Origin: Halomonas sp. GFAJ-1
GTDB taxonomy: Bacteria > Pseudomonadota > Gammaproteobacteria > Pseudomonadales > Halomonadaceae
NCBI GenBank assembly: GCA_002966495.1
Contig: CP016490.1
Span: 2,728,001-2,792,000 of the forward strand
Reading direction: 5' to 3'
Length of the DNA stretch: 64,000 nt
Positions within the stretch are counted from its first letter, which is position 1. The number at the start of each line of letters is the position of its first letter. The notes below the pieces were generated by a model. The model was not told the DNA's origin. It worked only from the letters and a program-made list of their open reading frames with translations, and ran no database searches. Both the position numbers and the translations under genes were made by a program. Below are positions 49,996 to 57,877 of this stretch, piece by piece.

Positions 49996-50023
49996 TAGGC
50001 GGCTGGCCAGCGCTAGACGCCTA
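49996..50023 (+). promoter_or_regulatory. Hairpin/palindrome in the ectB-ectC spacer
   Basis: In the 104-nt spacer, TAGGCG and CGCCTA (49996-50001, 50018-50023) can pair around an inner 10-bp palindrome GCTGGCCAGC (50002-50011). It sits just upstream of the ectC ribosome-binding site. It could be an mRNA structure or a regulator site. Confidence 0.45.
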
Positions 50024-50039
50024 GTAAAGGAGCATATCT

Positions 50040-50432
50040 ATGATCGTTCGCAACATTGAAGAAGCACGCCAAACTGACCGCTTAGTGACCGCTGAAAACG
50101 GCAACTGGGACAGCACACGCTTGGTCTTGGCTAACGACGGTGGCAACTTCTCGTTTCACATTACCCGTATCTTCGAAGGCACTGAGACACACATTCACTA
50201 CAAGCATCACTACGAGTCTGTGTACTGCATTGAAGGCGAAGGTGAGGTGGAGACCCTGGCCGATGGCAAAATTTGGCCTATTAAGCCAGGCGACATCTAC
50301 ATTCTGGACCAGCACGATGAACACTTGTTGCGTGCCCACAAAACCATGCATTTAGCCTGCGTATTTACGCCGCCTATCACTGGTAATGAAGTGCACCGGG
50401 ACGATGGTTCTTACGCGCCTGCAGATGAGTAG
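50040..50432 (+). CDS. ectC: L-ectoine synthase
   Basis: A 130-residue cupin-fold enzyme that cyclises N-gamma-acetyl-diaminobutyrate to ectoine. It starts [14 protein letters not shown], as in known EctC proteins. It carries the cupin metal residues in the [19 protein letters not shown] and [13 protein letters not shown] regions. AAAGGAG precedes ATG. Confidence 0.97.
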   Translation: MIVRNIEEARQTDRLVTAENGNWDSTRLVLANDGGNFSFHITRIFEGTETHIHYKHHYESVYCIEGEGEVETLADGKIWPIKPGDIYILDQHDEHLLRAHKTMHLACVFTPPITGNEVHRDDGSYAPADE

Positions 50433-50460
50433 TTAGCAGGCGCTTAGCGTACAATTACGA

Positions 50461-50495
50461 AAAAAGCAGCCTAGCTATTGAGCGGGCTGCTTTTT
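50461..50495. terminator. Bidirectional Rho-independent terminator after ectC
   Basis: An 11-bp perfect stem AAAAAGCAGCC/GGCTGCTTTTT with a 13-nt loop serves both ectC and the convergent lipoprotein gene. Confidence 0.92.
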
Positions 50496-50518
50496 GTTGC
50501 TGGACGAGAGGTGTAGCG

Positions 50519-51100
50519 CTAACCATTAGACTCTTGGGTGGCCAAGTGCTCATTGGCATTGGGTTCAATATCGACCTTTTCAAAAACCAGGGTGATTTCT
50601 CCCAAGGTGAGGCCAAATTTGCGCATTGCGGTACGATTAATCACTCGGTTATCTGGCTGTAAATACATCCAATCATCCATCGTAAAGCGTATGCTGCGGC
50701 CGCCAACGTCGATAACCAAGGGGTAGCGCATATTAAAGGCATGACCATACTGACGAGCTTCTACCTCGCCATCGACATCGTTGGCAGTCCCTAGCCAGTG
50801 GTGTGGGCCAGTGCGCTCAAATACCCAAATGCGCCGATCGGTTTCACCATCGTCAAATAAAAAAGTCTCATCAAGGGTTAGGGTGTCATCTTCAAACGTC
50901 CCAGTGATATCGACAGTAAAACGACGCTGAACTTCACCTGAGTAGTCCTGTACCATACCCCAAGCGCGGGTGGTGCCCGTAAAGTATTCGGCGATATCGA
51001 AATGCGGTGTGGTACCCGCGTAGTCCTCAACATCCACGCTTGCACAGCCTGCAAGGAGAAAAAGAGAAGCCAAGAGAGGCAGCCATGCTCTACGTTTCAT
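50519..51100 (-). CDS. DUF3833-like lipoprotein
   Basis: A 193-residue predicted lipoprotein. ATG 51100 has AGGAAAG upstream and gives the signal MKRRAWLPLLASLFLLAGC, with the lipobox LLAGC. The body resembles DUF3833 proteins (VQDYSGEVQRRFTVDITGTF, DDWMYLQPDNRVINRTAM). Function unknown; the family is probably a lipocalin-like beta-barrel on the inner face of the outer membrane. It sits between ectABC and the retropepsin operon. Confidence 0.8.
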   Translation of the reverse strand: MKRRAWLPLLASLFLLAGCASVDVEDYAGTTPHFDIAEYFTGTTRAWGMVQDYSGEVQRRFTVDITGTFEDDTLTLDETFLFDDGETDRRIWVFERTGPHHWLGTANDVDGEVEARQYGHAFNMRYPLVIDVGGRSIRFTMDDWMYLQPDNRVINRTAMRKFGLTLGEITLVFEKVDIEPNANEHLATQESNG

Positions 51101-51203
51101 AAGTCTTTCCTGTATATAGTGGATGGCATGTACAATCATTGTAAGAGAATTTTTTCTACAAAAGTAGCCGTGTGTGGTAATAATCGATAACCACTCGAGT
51201 TCG

Positions 51204-51219
51204 CATAATATATATTATG
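51204..51219. promoter_or_regulatory. Perfect 16-bp palindrome upstream of the retropepsin-like gene
   Basis: CATAATATATATTATG is fully self-complementary. It lies 105 nt from both flanking divergent genes, in an AT-rich region that also contains TACAATCATTGTA. A plausible operator for a dimeric regulator. Confidence 0.5.
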
Positions 51220-51323
51220 TTAAATCGCATGAACATTAGATGTGAAAACCACTGCTATGTTGGACAACTGGTCTCCCTTCTCCTTATCATTCGTGCTCTT
51301 ATTATCCAAGGATATCACTCGTT

Positions 51324-52160
51324 ATGCGCCCAGGTGTTTTGTGGTTGTTGGCTGGTTTGTCGCTTACGTTTGCAGGCTGTGCCACCATCCAGCCTGATAC
51401 TAATGAACCACCACCGCTGAGCGAAGCCTCATTCAATACCCGCATGCTTGAGCTAGAAAATGCTCTTTCACAGCAGTGTGATGCAACATCCTCGCTGCAA
51501 GAGCGTCAGCTTAATCAGCAGCAGGTGCTTACAGCCGATGTACGAGAGGTAGGAAGCCTGCTCCGCTTTTTGCGAGACGATATCGCGAACTTAGAGGCTC
51601 GAGGTGAAGAGCCCATCATTATCCGTGAAGAGTGCGAAGCTGCGGCTATTGAGGATACCAAGACCATGCTGGGCCGTAATGAGTGGGTAGGGTTACCCAG
51701 TATTGGCACTTATTTGAAAGCTAGGGTCGATTCCGGCGCTCATACGTCGTCGCTTTCCGCCTCTAATATCACTCGCTTTGAGCGAGACGGTGAAAACTGG
51801 GTGCGCTTTAAGCTTGCGCTAAACGAAGAAGATGTCGTTGTCGAACGTATTCGTGATGAGTGGATTGAAGCGCCTATCATACGTAGGGTGCGTATTGTTC
51901 AGGCTTCCGGCGAAGAGTCTCGTCCCGTTATTTCATTGTTAATGACGCTTGGCCCTCTCCGTGAAAACGTTGAATTTACTCTCAATGACCGCACGCATTT
52001 AGACTACCCAGTGCTACTGGGGCGTCGTTTTATGATGGATATTGCCACCATTGATGTTGCTCAAACCTATATTCACGAGCGACCTGAGTTTCCTGGCGGT
52101 GAGCCAGCCGAGCAAGCTGCTGATGATGAAGCGGCTGATCAAGACGATACCGAAGAGTAA
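51324..52160 (+). CDS. Retropepsin-like (RimK-associated Zn_protease family) lipoprotein
   Basis: A 278-residue lipoprotein with the lipobox TFAGC. A short coiled-coil stretch (residues ~35-90) is followed by the domain annotated as ATP-dependent zinc protease (PF05618-type). This is really an aspartic, retropepsin-like fold; the catalytic motif reads VDSGAHTSSLSA. A strongly acidic tail (AADDEAADQDDTEE) closes the protein. It begins an operon-like run with the inactive transglutaminase/7TM protein and an ATP-grasp ligase, a recurrent trio in proteobacteria. Substrate unknown. Confidence 0.85.
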   Translation: MRPGVLWLLAGLSLTFAGCATIQPDTNEPPPLSEASFNTRMLELENALSQQCDATSSLQERQLNQQQVLTADVREVGSLLRFLRDDIANLEARGEEPIIIREECEAAAIEDTKTMLGRNEWVGLPSIGTYLKARVDSGAHTSSLSASNITRFERDGENWVRFKLALNEEDVVVERIRDEWIEAPIIRRVRIVQASGEESRPVISLLMTLGPLRENVEFTLNDRTHLDYPVLLGRRFMMDIATIDVAQTYIHERPEFPGGEPAEQAADDEAADQDDTEE

Positions 52161-52198
52161 CCGCTCTCCCTTGCCGCTTTTCGCTGAAAGGAATCTCC

Positions 52199-53722
52199 AT
52201 GTCACGGCTGCCATTTTATTTGATCGTAGGTTTTTTGCTAGTTGCGGGTATTGCTACCAGTATTCATCGGCACATCCAGTTTGAGATCCCCTGGTTTCCT
52301 GGTGAACAGCGCCAAGTATGGGAAATTGAAGCGGTTATTAATTTCAATGCGCAAAATGGGCCGGTTCAAGTCGACTTGGCTCTACCTACCCATCAGGCAG
52401 GTTTCCGCGTACTTACCGAAAACACCGCCTCCTCTGGTTATGGTTTAGCTTACCTGGCTGACGAGCTTGGCCGTCAGGCGCAATGGACGATTCGCGAGGC
52501 CGCCGGTAGCCAGCAGCTGTACTATTCGGTACAAATGCTGGTATCTCCCGATGCTCGCTCTCCCGTACAAACGCCTCCTGGCCTCTCTTCTCCGCCTCCG
52601 TGGGAGAGCCCATACGACACGGCGGCTAACCAGCTCATCGAGCGCGCTTGGGGACGCAGTGCCAACAACGCGACCTTTGCTAGGGAGCTGATACTCGACA
52701 TTAATGGTACCCGGCAAGGCGAAAACGCTCGTTTGCTGCTTACCCAAGAACAGCCTTCTACCTTAGTGGTTCGCTTACTCAATCAAGCGGGTGTTCAAGC
52801 ACGTGAAGTGAGTGGCTTACTACTTGAAGATGGGCGCAGACGTCAGCTATTAAGCAGCTGGATCCAAGTATTTGATGCATCCACCGAGCGCTGGGCGATA
52901 TTTAACCCAACCACCGGTGAGCAAGGCAGGCCCGAAAACCTACTGCTATGGGAAACAGGCGGGCGTGCGGTGTTAGAAGTTCAAGGTGGCACCAACTCTC
53001 GGGTTAGTTTTTCGATGCTAACCCACCATCAGCCGGCATCGGCTGCGGTGCGCAACCACTATTCTGACGACACCCTACTGAACTTCTCTATTCACAGCTT
53101 GCCGCTGGAAGAGCAAGCGCTGTTCCAGACGATTATGCTCATACCGATAGGCGCACTGATGGTGGTCTTTCTGCGGGTACTGGTGGGTGTTAAAACATCG
53201 GGCACTTTTATGCCGGTACTTATTGCATTGGCCTTTATTCAAACCACTCTGCTGACCGGCTTAATCGGCTTTCTGTTAATCGTGGCTGTTGGCTTGATCA
53301 TCCGCAACTACCTCTCTTACCTCAATTTGCTCCTTGTGGCGCGTGTGTCGGCGGTGATCATCACGGTCATCGCCATCATTTCTATCTTTACCGTATTGGC
53401 TTATCGCATGGGGTTAAGCGCTGGATTAACGGTTACTTTCTTCCCTATGATTATTTTGGCGTGGACCATCGAACGAATGTCCATTCTGTGGGAAGAAGAA
53501 GGCCCTAAACAGGTGTTGATCCAAGGTGGCGGCAGCCTGCTTACTGCTGTATTGGCTTACCTTGCCATGAATAACCCCTGGGTGCGTCACATCACGTTTA
53601 ATTTCCTAGGCGTCCAGCTAATACTCATGGCTTTGATTCTACTGTTGGGTAATTACACTGGCTACCGGTTGTTTGAGCTACGGCGTTTCAAGCCAATTAC
53701 AGATGACGAGAAACCCTCATGA
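52199..53722 (+). CDS. Inactive transglutaminase fused to seven transmembrane helices
   Basis: A 507-residue inner-membrane protein. An N-terminal signal/anchor helix is followed by a periplasmic region of about 270 residues matching the inactive transglutaminase-like domain. About seven transmembrane helices follow (from ALFQTIMLIPIGALMVVFL to LILMALILLLGNYTGYRL). The 7TM_transglut family always occurs beside the retropepsin and ATP-grasp genes. ATG has AAAGGAA upstream. Its stop overlaps the next gene by 4 nt. Confidence 0.88.
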   Translation: MSRLPFYLIVGFLLVAGIATSIHRHIQFEIPWFPGEQRQVWEIEAVINFNAQNGPVQVDLALPTHQAGFRVLTENTASSGYGLAYLADELGRQAQWTIREAAGSQQLYYSVQMLVSPDARSPVQTPPGLSSPPPWESPYDTAANQLIERAWGRSANNATFARELILDINGTRQGENARLLLTQEQPSTLVVRLLNQAGVQAREVSGLLLEDGRRRQLLSSWIQVFDASTERWAIFNPTTGEQGRPENLLLWETGGRAVLEVQGGTNSRVSFSMLTHHQPASAAVRNHYSDDTLLNFSIHSLPLEEQALFQTIMLIPIGALMVVFLRVLVGVKTSGTFMPVLIALAFIQTTLLTGLIGFLLIVAVGLIIRNYLSYLNLLLVARVSAVIITVIAIISIFTVLAYRMGLSAGLTVTFFPMIILAWTIERMSILWEEEGPKQVLIQGGGSLLTAVLAYLAMNNPWVRHITFNFLGVQLILMALILLLGNYTGYRLFELRRFKPITDDEKPS

Positions 53723-54717
53723 GTTGGCTTAAAAACTGGACATGGCCAACTCGGTTGCGAGACAAAGGGATTATCGGCATGAATCGGCGTAACATTCGTT
53801 ACATCGGTCGCTACAACTCCCGTCGTCTGTACCCGCTGGTGGACGATAAACTTAAAACTAAGCTGCTTGCTCGCCAGTACGGTATTACCACGCCAGAACT
53901 CATTGGCACAGTTACCACCCAGTTCGGCGTCAAGCACATTGGCGAAATGCTAACAGGACATAGTGGCTTTGTAATCAAACCTGCCAAAGGGAGTGGCGGG
54001 AAAGGCATTCTGGTAATCGAGAAAGTCGAAGACGGGGCTTTTATCAAACCCAGTGGGGTGGGTCAGTCGATTGAGGATATTGAACGCCACGTTTCCAATA
54101 TTCTTTCCGGGCTTTACTCTTTGGGTGGATCGCCTGATGTGGCGGTCATTGAAACGCTAATCAACTTTGATGAAAGTCTGTTGGCTTACACCTATGAGGG
54201 TGTGCCTGATATTCGAGTCATCATTTTTAAAGGCTATCCGGTCATGGCGATGATGCGGCTCTCGACTGCGGCATCCGACGGTAAAGCTAATTTGCACCAA
54301 GGGGCGGTAGGCGTAGGGTTAAACATCGCCACCGGCTCAGCTATTCGGGGCGTTCAGTTTGACCGTCCTTGTTTCAGCCACCCTGATACAGGTCACGATT
54401 TGGCAAGTCTGGTGGTGCCGCAGTGGGATACGCTGCTCCATTTGGCGGCGGGTTGTTATGAAATGACCGGGCTTGGCTATCTAGGAACCGACATGGTGCT
54501 TGATCGCGCACATGGCCCCATGCTGCTGGAGCTCAATGCCCGCCCAGGCTTAGCCATCCAAATGACGAATGGTGAAGGATTACGCCGACGCCTTGACCTA
54601 ATTGAGCGTCAGCCAGATGGGGTCTCAGTTGAAGAGCGAGTAGCGTTTGCTCAACATCACTTTGCCCGACAAAGCGAGCTGATTGAAAGCCCTGACAGCA
54701 CTCCGGCTAGCGCGTAG
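53719..54717 (+). CDS. ATP-grasp alpha-L-glutamate-ligase-like protein
   Basis: A 332-residue RimK-like ATP-grasp enzyme of the ATPgrasp_ST type. The glycine-rich loop (VIKPAKGSGGKGILVI) and the C-terminal metal-binding segment (MLLELNARPGLAIQM) are visible. Members are predicted to add amino acids to a peptide or protein. ATGA overlap with the 7TM gene shows tight coupling. The acceptor is unknown; the trio suggests a ligate/cleave cycle at the envelope. Confidence 0.88.
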   Translation: MSWLKNWTWPTRLRDKGIIGMNRRNIRYIGRYNSRRLYPLVDDKLKTKLLARQYGITTPELIGTVTTQFGVKHIGEMLTGHSGFVIKPAKGSGGKGILVIEKVEDGAFIKPSGVGQSIEDIERHVSNILSGLYSLGGSPDVAVIETLINFDESLLAYTYEGVPDIRVIIFKGYPVMAMMRLSTAASDGKANLHQGAVGVGLNIATGSAIRGVQFDRPCFSHPDTGHDLASLVVPQWDTLLHLAAGCYEMTGLGYLGTDMVLDRAHGPMLLELNARPGLAIQMTNGEGLRRRLDLIERQPDGVSVEERVAFAQHHFARQSELIESPDSTPASA

Positions 54718-54747
54718 ACTACGCTAACGATGTTCAATGAGTTACCT

Positions 54748-55194
54748 ATGACTGAAGCCAATTCGTTACTGTTGCAAGCAGAAACTCAGTGCCACACCCG
54801 AGGCGTACGATTTACGCCGATTCGCCGCCGTGTGCTTGAGCTAATTGCTGAGAATGGAGGCGGTTTAAAAGCCTATGACCTGCTGGACAAGCTCTCCACT
54901 GAACATGCTGCCGCACGGCCGCCCACGGTTTATCGTGCCCTTGAATTTTTGATCGACCAGGGGTTGGTCCACCGCATTGAGTCGCAAAATGCCTACGTTG
55001 CTTGCGCCTGCCCTGAGCATGCTCACGGTTTCCAGCTGCTTATTTGTCGACAGTGTGGCTACGTGGAAGAACTTCACTTAGATGCTATCAGCGATGAGCT
55101 GGCGACCTTGGCAAAACGCCAAGGCTTTAACGTTGAGCGCCAAACCATTGAGCTTCAAGGCCTTTGCCAACATTGCCGACAAGCGAGTGCCTAA
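54748..55194 (+). CDS. zur: Zinc uptake regulator Zur (Fur family)
   Basis: A 148-residue Fur-family repressor. ATG 54748 is used (GAG at 6 nt); ATG 54730 in frame is the alternative. The winged helix contains PPTVYRALEFLIDQGLVHRIE. Structural zinc pairs are CRQC and CQHC, and a regulatory-site cluster lies in CACPEHAHGF. The short form and Cys/His pattern favour Zur over Fur. It starts 30 nt after the ATP-grasp gene and is tightly followed by hisI. Confidence 0.85.
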   Translation: MTEANSLLLQAETQCHTRGVRFTPIRRRVLELIAENGGGLKAYDLLDKLSTEHAAARPPTVYRALEFLIDQGLVHRIESQNAYVACACPEHAHGFQLLICRQCGYVEELHLDAISDELATLAKRQGFNVERQTIELQGLCQHCRQASA

Positions 55195-55196
55195 TT

Positions 55197-55664
55197 ATGT
55201 CCCGTTTTAATCACTTAGAACCCAGCAGCCTGTTTAAAGCGCTGGAAGCTGCCACTCCCACAGATACGTTACCAGCTACGCAGACGTTGCTGGACGCGGC
55301 GCGCTTTAATAAAGATGGACTACTGCCCGCCATTGCCCAGCAACACGATACCGGCGAAGTACTGATGATGGCGTGGATGAACCGAGAAGCCCTGGAAGAG
55401 ACATTGACGACCCAGCAAGTGTGTTACTACTCTCGCTCTCGTCAAAAACTGTGGCGTAAAGGAGAATCCTCTGGGCAGCAGCAGCGGCTGAAAAGTGCCG
55501 CGCTAGATTGCGATGGGGACACTCTACTTCTCCAGGTTGAACAAACAGGTCCCGCTTGCCACACCGGCCGCCGTAGCTGTTTTTACATAAGCATGGACAG
55601 GGAGCAGGCAACCATTAATAGCGAGCCATTGATCGACCCTGCCACTCTTTACGGCAAAAAGTGA
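55197..55664 (+). CDS. hisI: Phosphoribosyl-AMP cyclohydrolase
   Basis: A 155-residue enzyme of histidine biosynthesis. The three zinc cysteines are kept in [22 protein letters not shown]. Compared with the usual start near 'F-x-x-x-G-L-I-P-A-I' it has an extra N-terminal ~28 residues. It has no hisE neighbour. It begins 2 nt after zur and overlaps yidD by 1 nt, suggesting zinc-related control or a second copy. Confidence 0.92.
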   Translation: MSRFNHLEPSSLFKALEAATPTDTLPATQTLLDAARFNKDGLLPAIAQQHDTGEVLMMAWMNREALEETLTTQQVCYYSRSRQKLWRKGESSGQQQRLKSAALDCDGDTLLLQVEQTGPACHTGRRSCFYISMDREQATINSEPLIDPATLYGKK

Positions 55665-55996
55665 TGCGACGGTTCTTTACTGCGCTGAGCCAAGGCTTGG
55701 TGAAGTTAATGGGAGGGGCCATGGTAGGCTTAGTAAAAGTCTACCAATACACCATTAGCCCCCTACTTGGCCCGCGCTGCCGTTTTTGGCCAAGCTGTTC
55801 TTCTTACACCATTGAAGCCATTCAAGTGCATGGCCCCTTTAAGGGAGGCTGGATGGCGGCTAAACGTATCGTGAAGTGCCACCCGGGCAACCCTGGCGGC
55901 ATGGACCCTGTGCCTGGCGGAAGAAGCGAACAGCTTTGCCAAGAAGATGACAGTTCAACACCCCCTACCCACCCCAAATGCAACCACCGGCACTAA
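55664..55996 (+). CDS. yidD: Membrane protein insertion efficiency factor YidD
   Basis: A 110-residue amphipathic membrane-associated protein. The signature [20 protein letters not shown] and the [14 protein letters not shown] end of the domain are present, followed by a Cys/His/Pro-containing tail. It usually sits between rnpA and yidC; here it follows hisI with a TGATG overlap. ATG 55664 is used. Confidence 0.94.
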   Translation: MRRFFTALSQGLVKLMGGAMVGLVKVYQYTISPLLGPRCRFWPSCSSYTIEAIQVHGPFKGGWMAAKRIVKCHPGNPGGMDPVPGGRSEQLCQEDDSSTPPTHPKCNHRH

Positions 55997-56041
55997 AAGC
56001 AATAGCCAACAATATTAGTCAACAGCACTTAACGTGCCCTA

Positions 56042-56458
56042 TCAGCCTTGTTTCGCTACCTGGTAAATGCGCTCCAGCATGGCGTGCAGACCGTTACTGC
56101 GCGTAGGGGATAAGTGTTTATCCAGGCCAAGGTCTTTCATAAAATGGGGTTCAGTATGGTTAATTTCCTCTGCGCTTCGTTCGCTATAAATCCTCAGCAG
56201 CACCGCAATTAAGCCCGATACAATCGCAGCATCAGACGTGGCTTTAAAGATTAGTTTGCCGCCCTCCTCCTCGTGGCGCATCCAAACATTGGATTGGCAC
56301 CCCTGAATCTTAAACTCGTCTGTTTTGCACGCTTCTGGAAAATCAGGAAGTTGTTTTCCCATATCGATAATGTATTGATAGCGATCCATCCAGTTATCAA
56401 ACATTTCAAACTCTTCGACCAGCTCTTGCTGGGCTAACTCGGCGCCGGAAGTACTCAT
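56042..56458 (-). CDS. sufE: Cysteine desulfuration protein SufE
   Basis: A 138-residue sulfur acceptor for SufS-type cysteine desulfurases. The acceptor cysteine is in KIQGCQSNVWM. ATG 56458 follows AAAGGG. The GLIAVLLRIYSERSAEEI and SPTRSNGLHAML segments are typical. The rest of the suf operon is not in this window. The recombinase gene lies 53 nt upstream on the same strand. Confidence 0.94.
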   Translation of the reverse strand: MSTSGAELAQQELVEEFEMFDNWMDRYQYIIDMGKQLPDFPEACKTDEFKIQGCQSNVWMRHEEEGGKLIFKATSDAAIVSGLIAVLLRIYSERSAEEINHTEPHFMKDLGLDKHLSPTRSNGLHAMLERIYQVAKQG

Positions 56459-56511
56459 GGCGTTTCCCTTTGGGTTAAGTGTCACAGAATGCGATCTATT
56501 ATACCGGGTCA

Positions 56512-57666
56512 TTACGCTCTTTTGGGATCGTTTCCCCCTAAACGGTGCCGCTGCTGTTCTTGATGCCACTCTGCTTCTTCGCTGTGGAGGTAACGCGTGG
56601 TGGTTTCTATTCGAGCGTGACGAGCGCTTTCTGCTAAATAGCGAAGGCTAATACCGGATTGAGCTTGGTGGGTGATCGATGTATGGCGTAGCCAATGGGG
56701 AGTTGCTTGGCGAAGAGTGCTGATATAGGCAGGTTTACCACCCTGCTCTTCTAACGCATCGGCTGCATCGAAAAATGTTTTGCGTATCAGTCGGTAGAGC
56801 TGGTTATCACTAATACCACGCCGCTTATCTAGTGCACGAATTAGCGACGTTGCTTCATAGTGCTCGGGTAGACCATCCATACCTAGTGCTTCTCGCCACT
56901 CGCGCAAACAATCGAGCATGTCACTAGGCAGTGGGATACGCGCTACCTTATTGCCTTTACCTACGACTACCCACCACCAGCGCCCTTCACTCTGCTGAAA
57001 ATCGCCCATTTGCGCACCCGACATTTCGCTAATACGTGGTGCCAGCAGATAAGCAAAACCAAATATAAAGCGACGGCGGGCATGCTCATATCGTGCGCGC
57101 TCACTTTGCTGCTCTTTAGGGGCATTGATCCACCCCCATAACCACTCCCATAACTCGCGCTCTAAATAGCGCTCAATTCGCTGGATTTGGTTGTTGAGTC
57201 GGCGTGACTTATCGCGCATCAATACAAACGGATTATGCGTCACCCACCCCGCCTCAACTAGCCAGCTAAACATCCCCTGCAAAATGACTAGGCTTTGACG
57301 GCGGCTCGCTGGAGAAAGCCCACCTCGAAAGGGTCGCCATTGCGGGTGATATCGTGGCTTGGCTGGCCCTACCCATTGGGCAGTAGGCTGCGGATTTTCA
57401 AGAAACCGTTCAAATTGGCGCAGCGTTTCGCGATTGATATCTTGCAGCTGTTGATGGTGACTTCCTAGCCAGAGCAGCAGGCGTTCTGCCTCACGTCGGT
57501 AACACTTCCATGTTTGAGGACTGTCTTGATACTCCGCAAGCCAGGCAGCTACCGCTTCGGCATCATTTTTCGCATCGATACGCCCTAGCTGGCTGATCAA
57601 AGGTAATCGACTGTTTTGCAAGCCTTTTTCTTCAGGCAGCAATGTGCTGGCCACACGATGGGGCAT
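56512..57666 (-). CDS. Tyrosine recombinase/integrase
   Basis: A 384-residue site-specific recombinase. ATG 57666 has AAGGAC upstream; the longer frame crosses an inverted repeat. A SAM-like core-binding domain (residues ~40-150) is followed by the catalytic domain, with all key residues visible: Arg in APRISEM, Lys in GKGNKVARIP, His-x-x-Arg in HWLRHTSI, His in HARIETTT and the nucleophilic Tyr in RYLH. It is larger than XerC/D, with an insertion around residues 110-140. No other mobile-element genes are nearby. Divergent partner: the KfrA-like gene. Confidence 0.92.
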   Translation of the reverse strand: MPHRVASTLLPEEKGLQNSRLPLISQLGRIDAKNDAEAVAAWLAEYQDSPQTWKCYRREAERLLLWLGSHHQQLQDINRETLRQFERFLENPQPTAQWVGPAKPRYHPQWRPFRGGLSPASRRQSLVILQGMFSWLVEAGWVTHNPFVLMRDKSRRLNNQIQRIERYLERELWEWLWGWINAPKEQQSERARYEHARRRFIFGFAYLLAPRISEMSGAQMGDFQQSEGRWWWVVVGKGNKVARIPLPSDMLDCLREWREALGMDGLPEHYEATSLIRALDKRRGISDNQLYRLIRKTFFDAADALEEQGGKPAYISTLRQATPHWLRHTSITHQAQSGISLRYLAESARHARIETTTRYLHSEEAEWHQEQQRHRLGGNDPKRA

Positions 57667-57737
57667 GTTTACGTCCTTATCAGCCTTTATAGCGAGCAGA
57701 TGGATATTCAATGGGCTAAGTGTGGGCTTACGTGCAC

Positions 57738-57773
57738 ATAAATTCAAGATAATACGGGTAATCTTGAATTTAT
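57738..57773. repeat. Perfect inverted repeat, 13-nt arms, 10-nt centre
   Basis: Arms ATAAATTCAAGAT (57738-57750) and ATCTTGAATTTAT (57761-57773) are exact complements around AATACGGGTA. It lies about 72 nt upstream of the recombinase start. It may be a KfrA operator or a recombination core site. Confidence 0.85.
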
Positions 57774-57789
57774 ACTGATTATAATAAAT

Positions 57790-57819
57790 ATTATTACGTT
57801 TTATGTATTACGTAATAAT
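57790..57819. repeat. Perfect inverted repeat, 10-nt arms, 10-nt centre
   Basis: Arms ATTATTACGT (57790-57799) and ACGTAATAAT (57810-57819). The right arm overlaps a 12-bp palindrome TATTACGTAATA (57806-57817). It lies 58 nt upstream of the KfrA-like start, and its centre is the same length as that of the neighbouring repeat. Confidence 0.8.
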
Positions 57820-57877
57820 TGAAGTTTTAACCAATTCCGGCGAAAATAACGTTTTACTTTTAATAGAGATAAACACC

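Noticed and set aside
49936..50039. Sigma54 promoter before ectC
   Set aside because: The only GG-N10-GC match has poor flanking agreement with TGGCAC-N5-TTGCA.
52413..52782. Overlapping frames in the transglutaminase-like gene
   Set aside because: Covered by a clear coding frame with membrane protein features; the others are low-complexity shadows.
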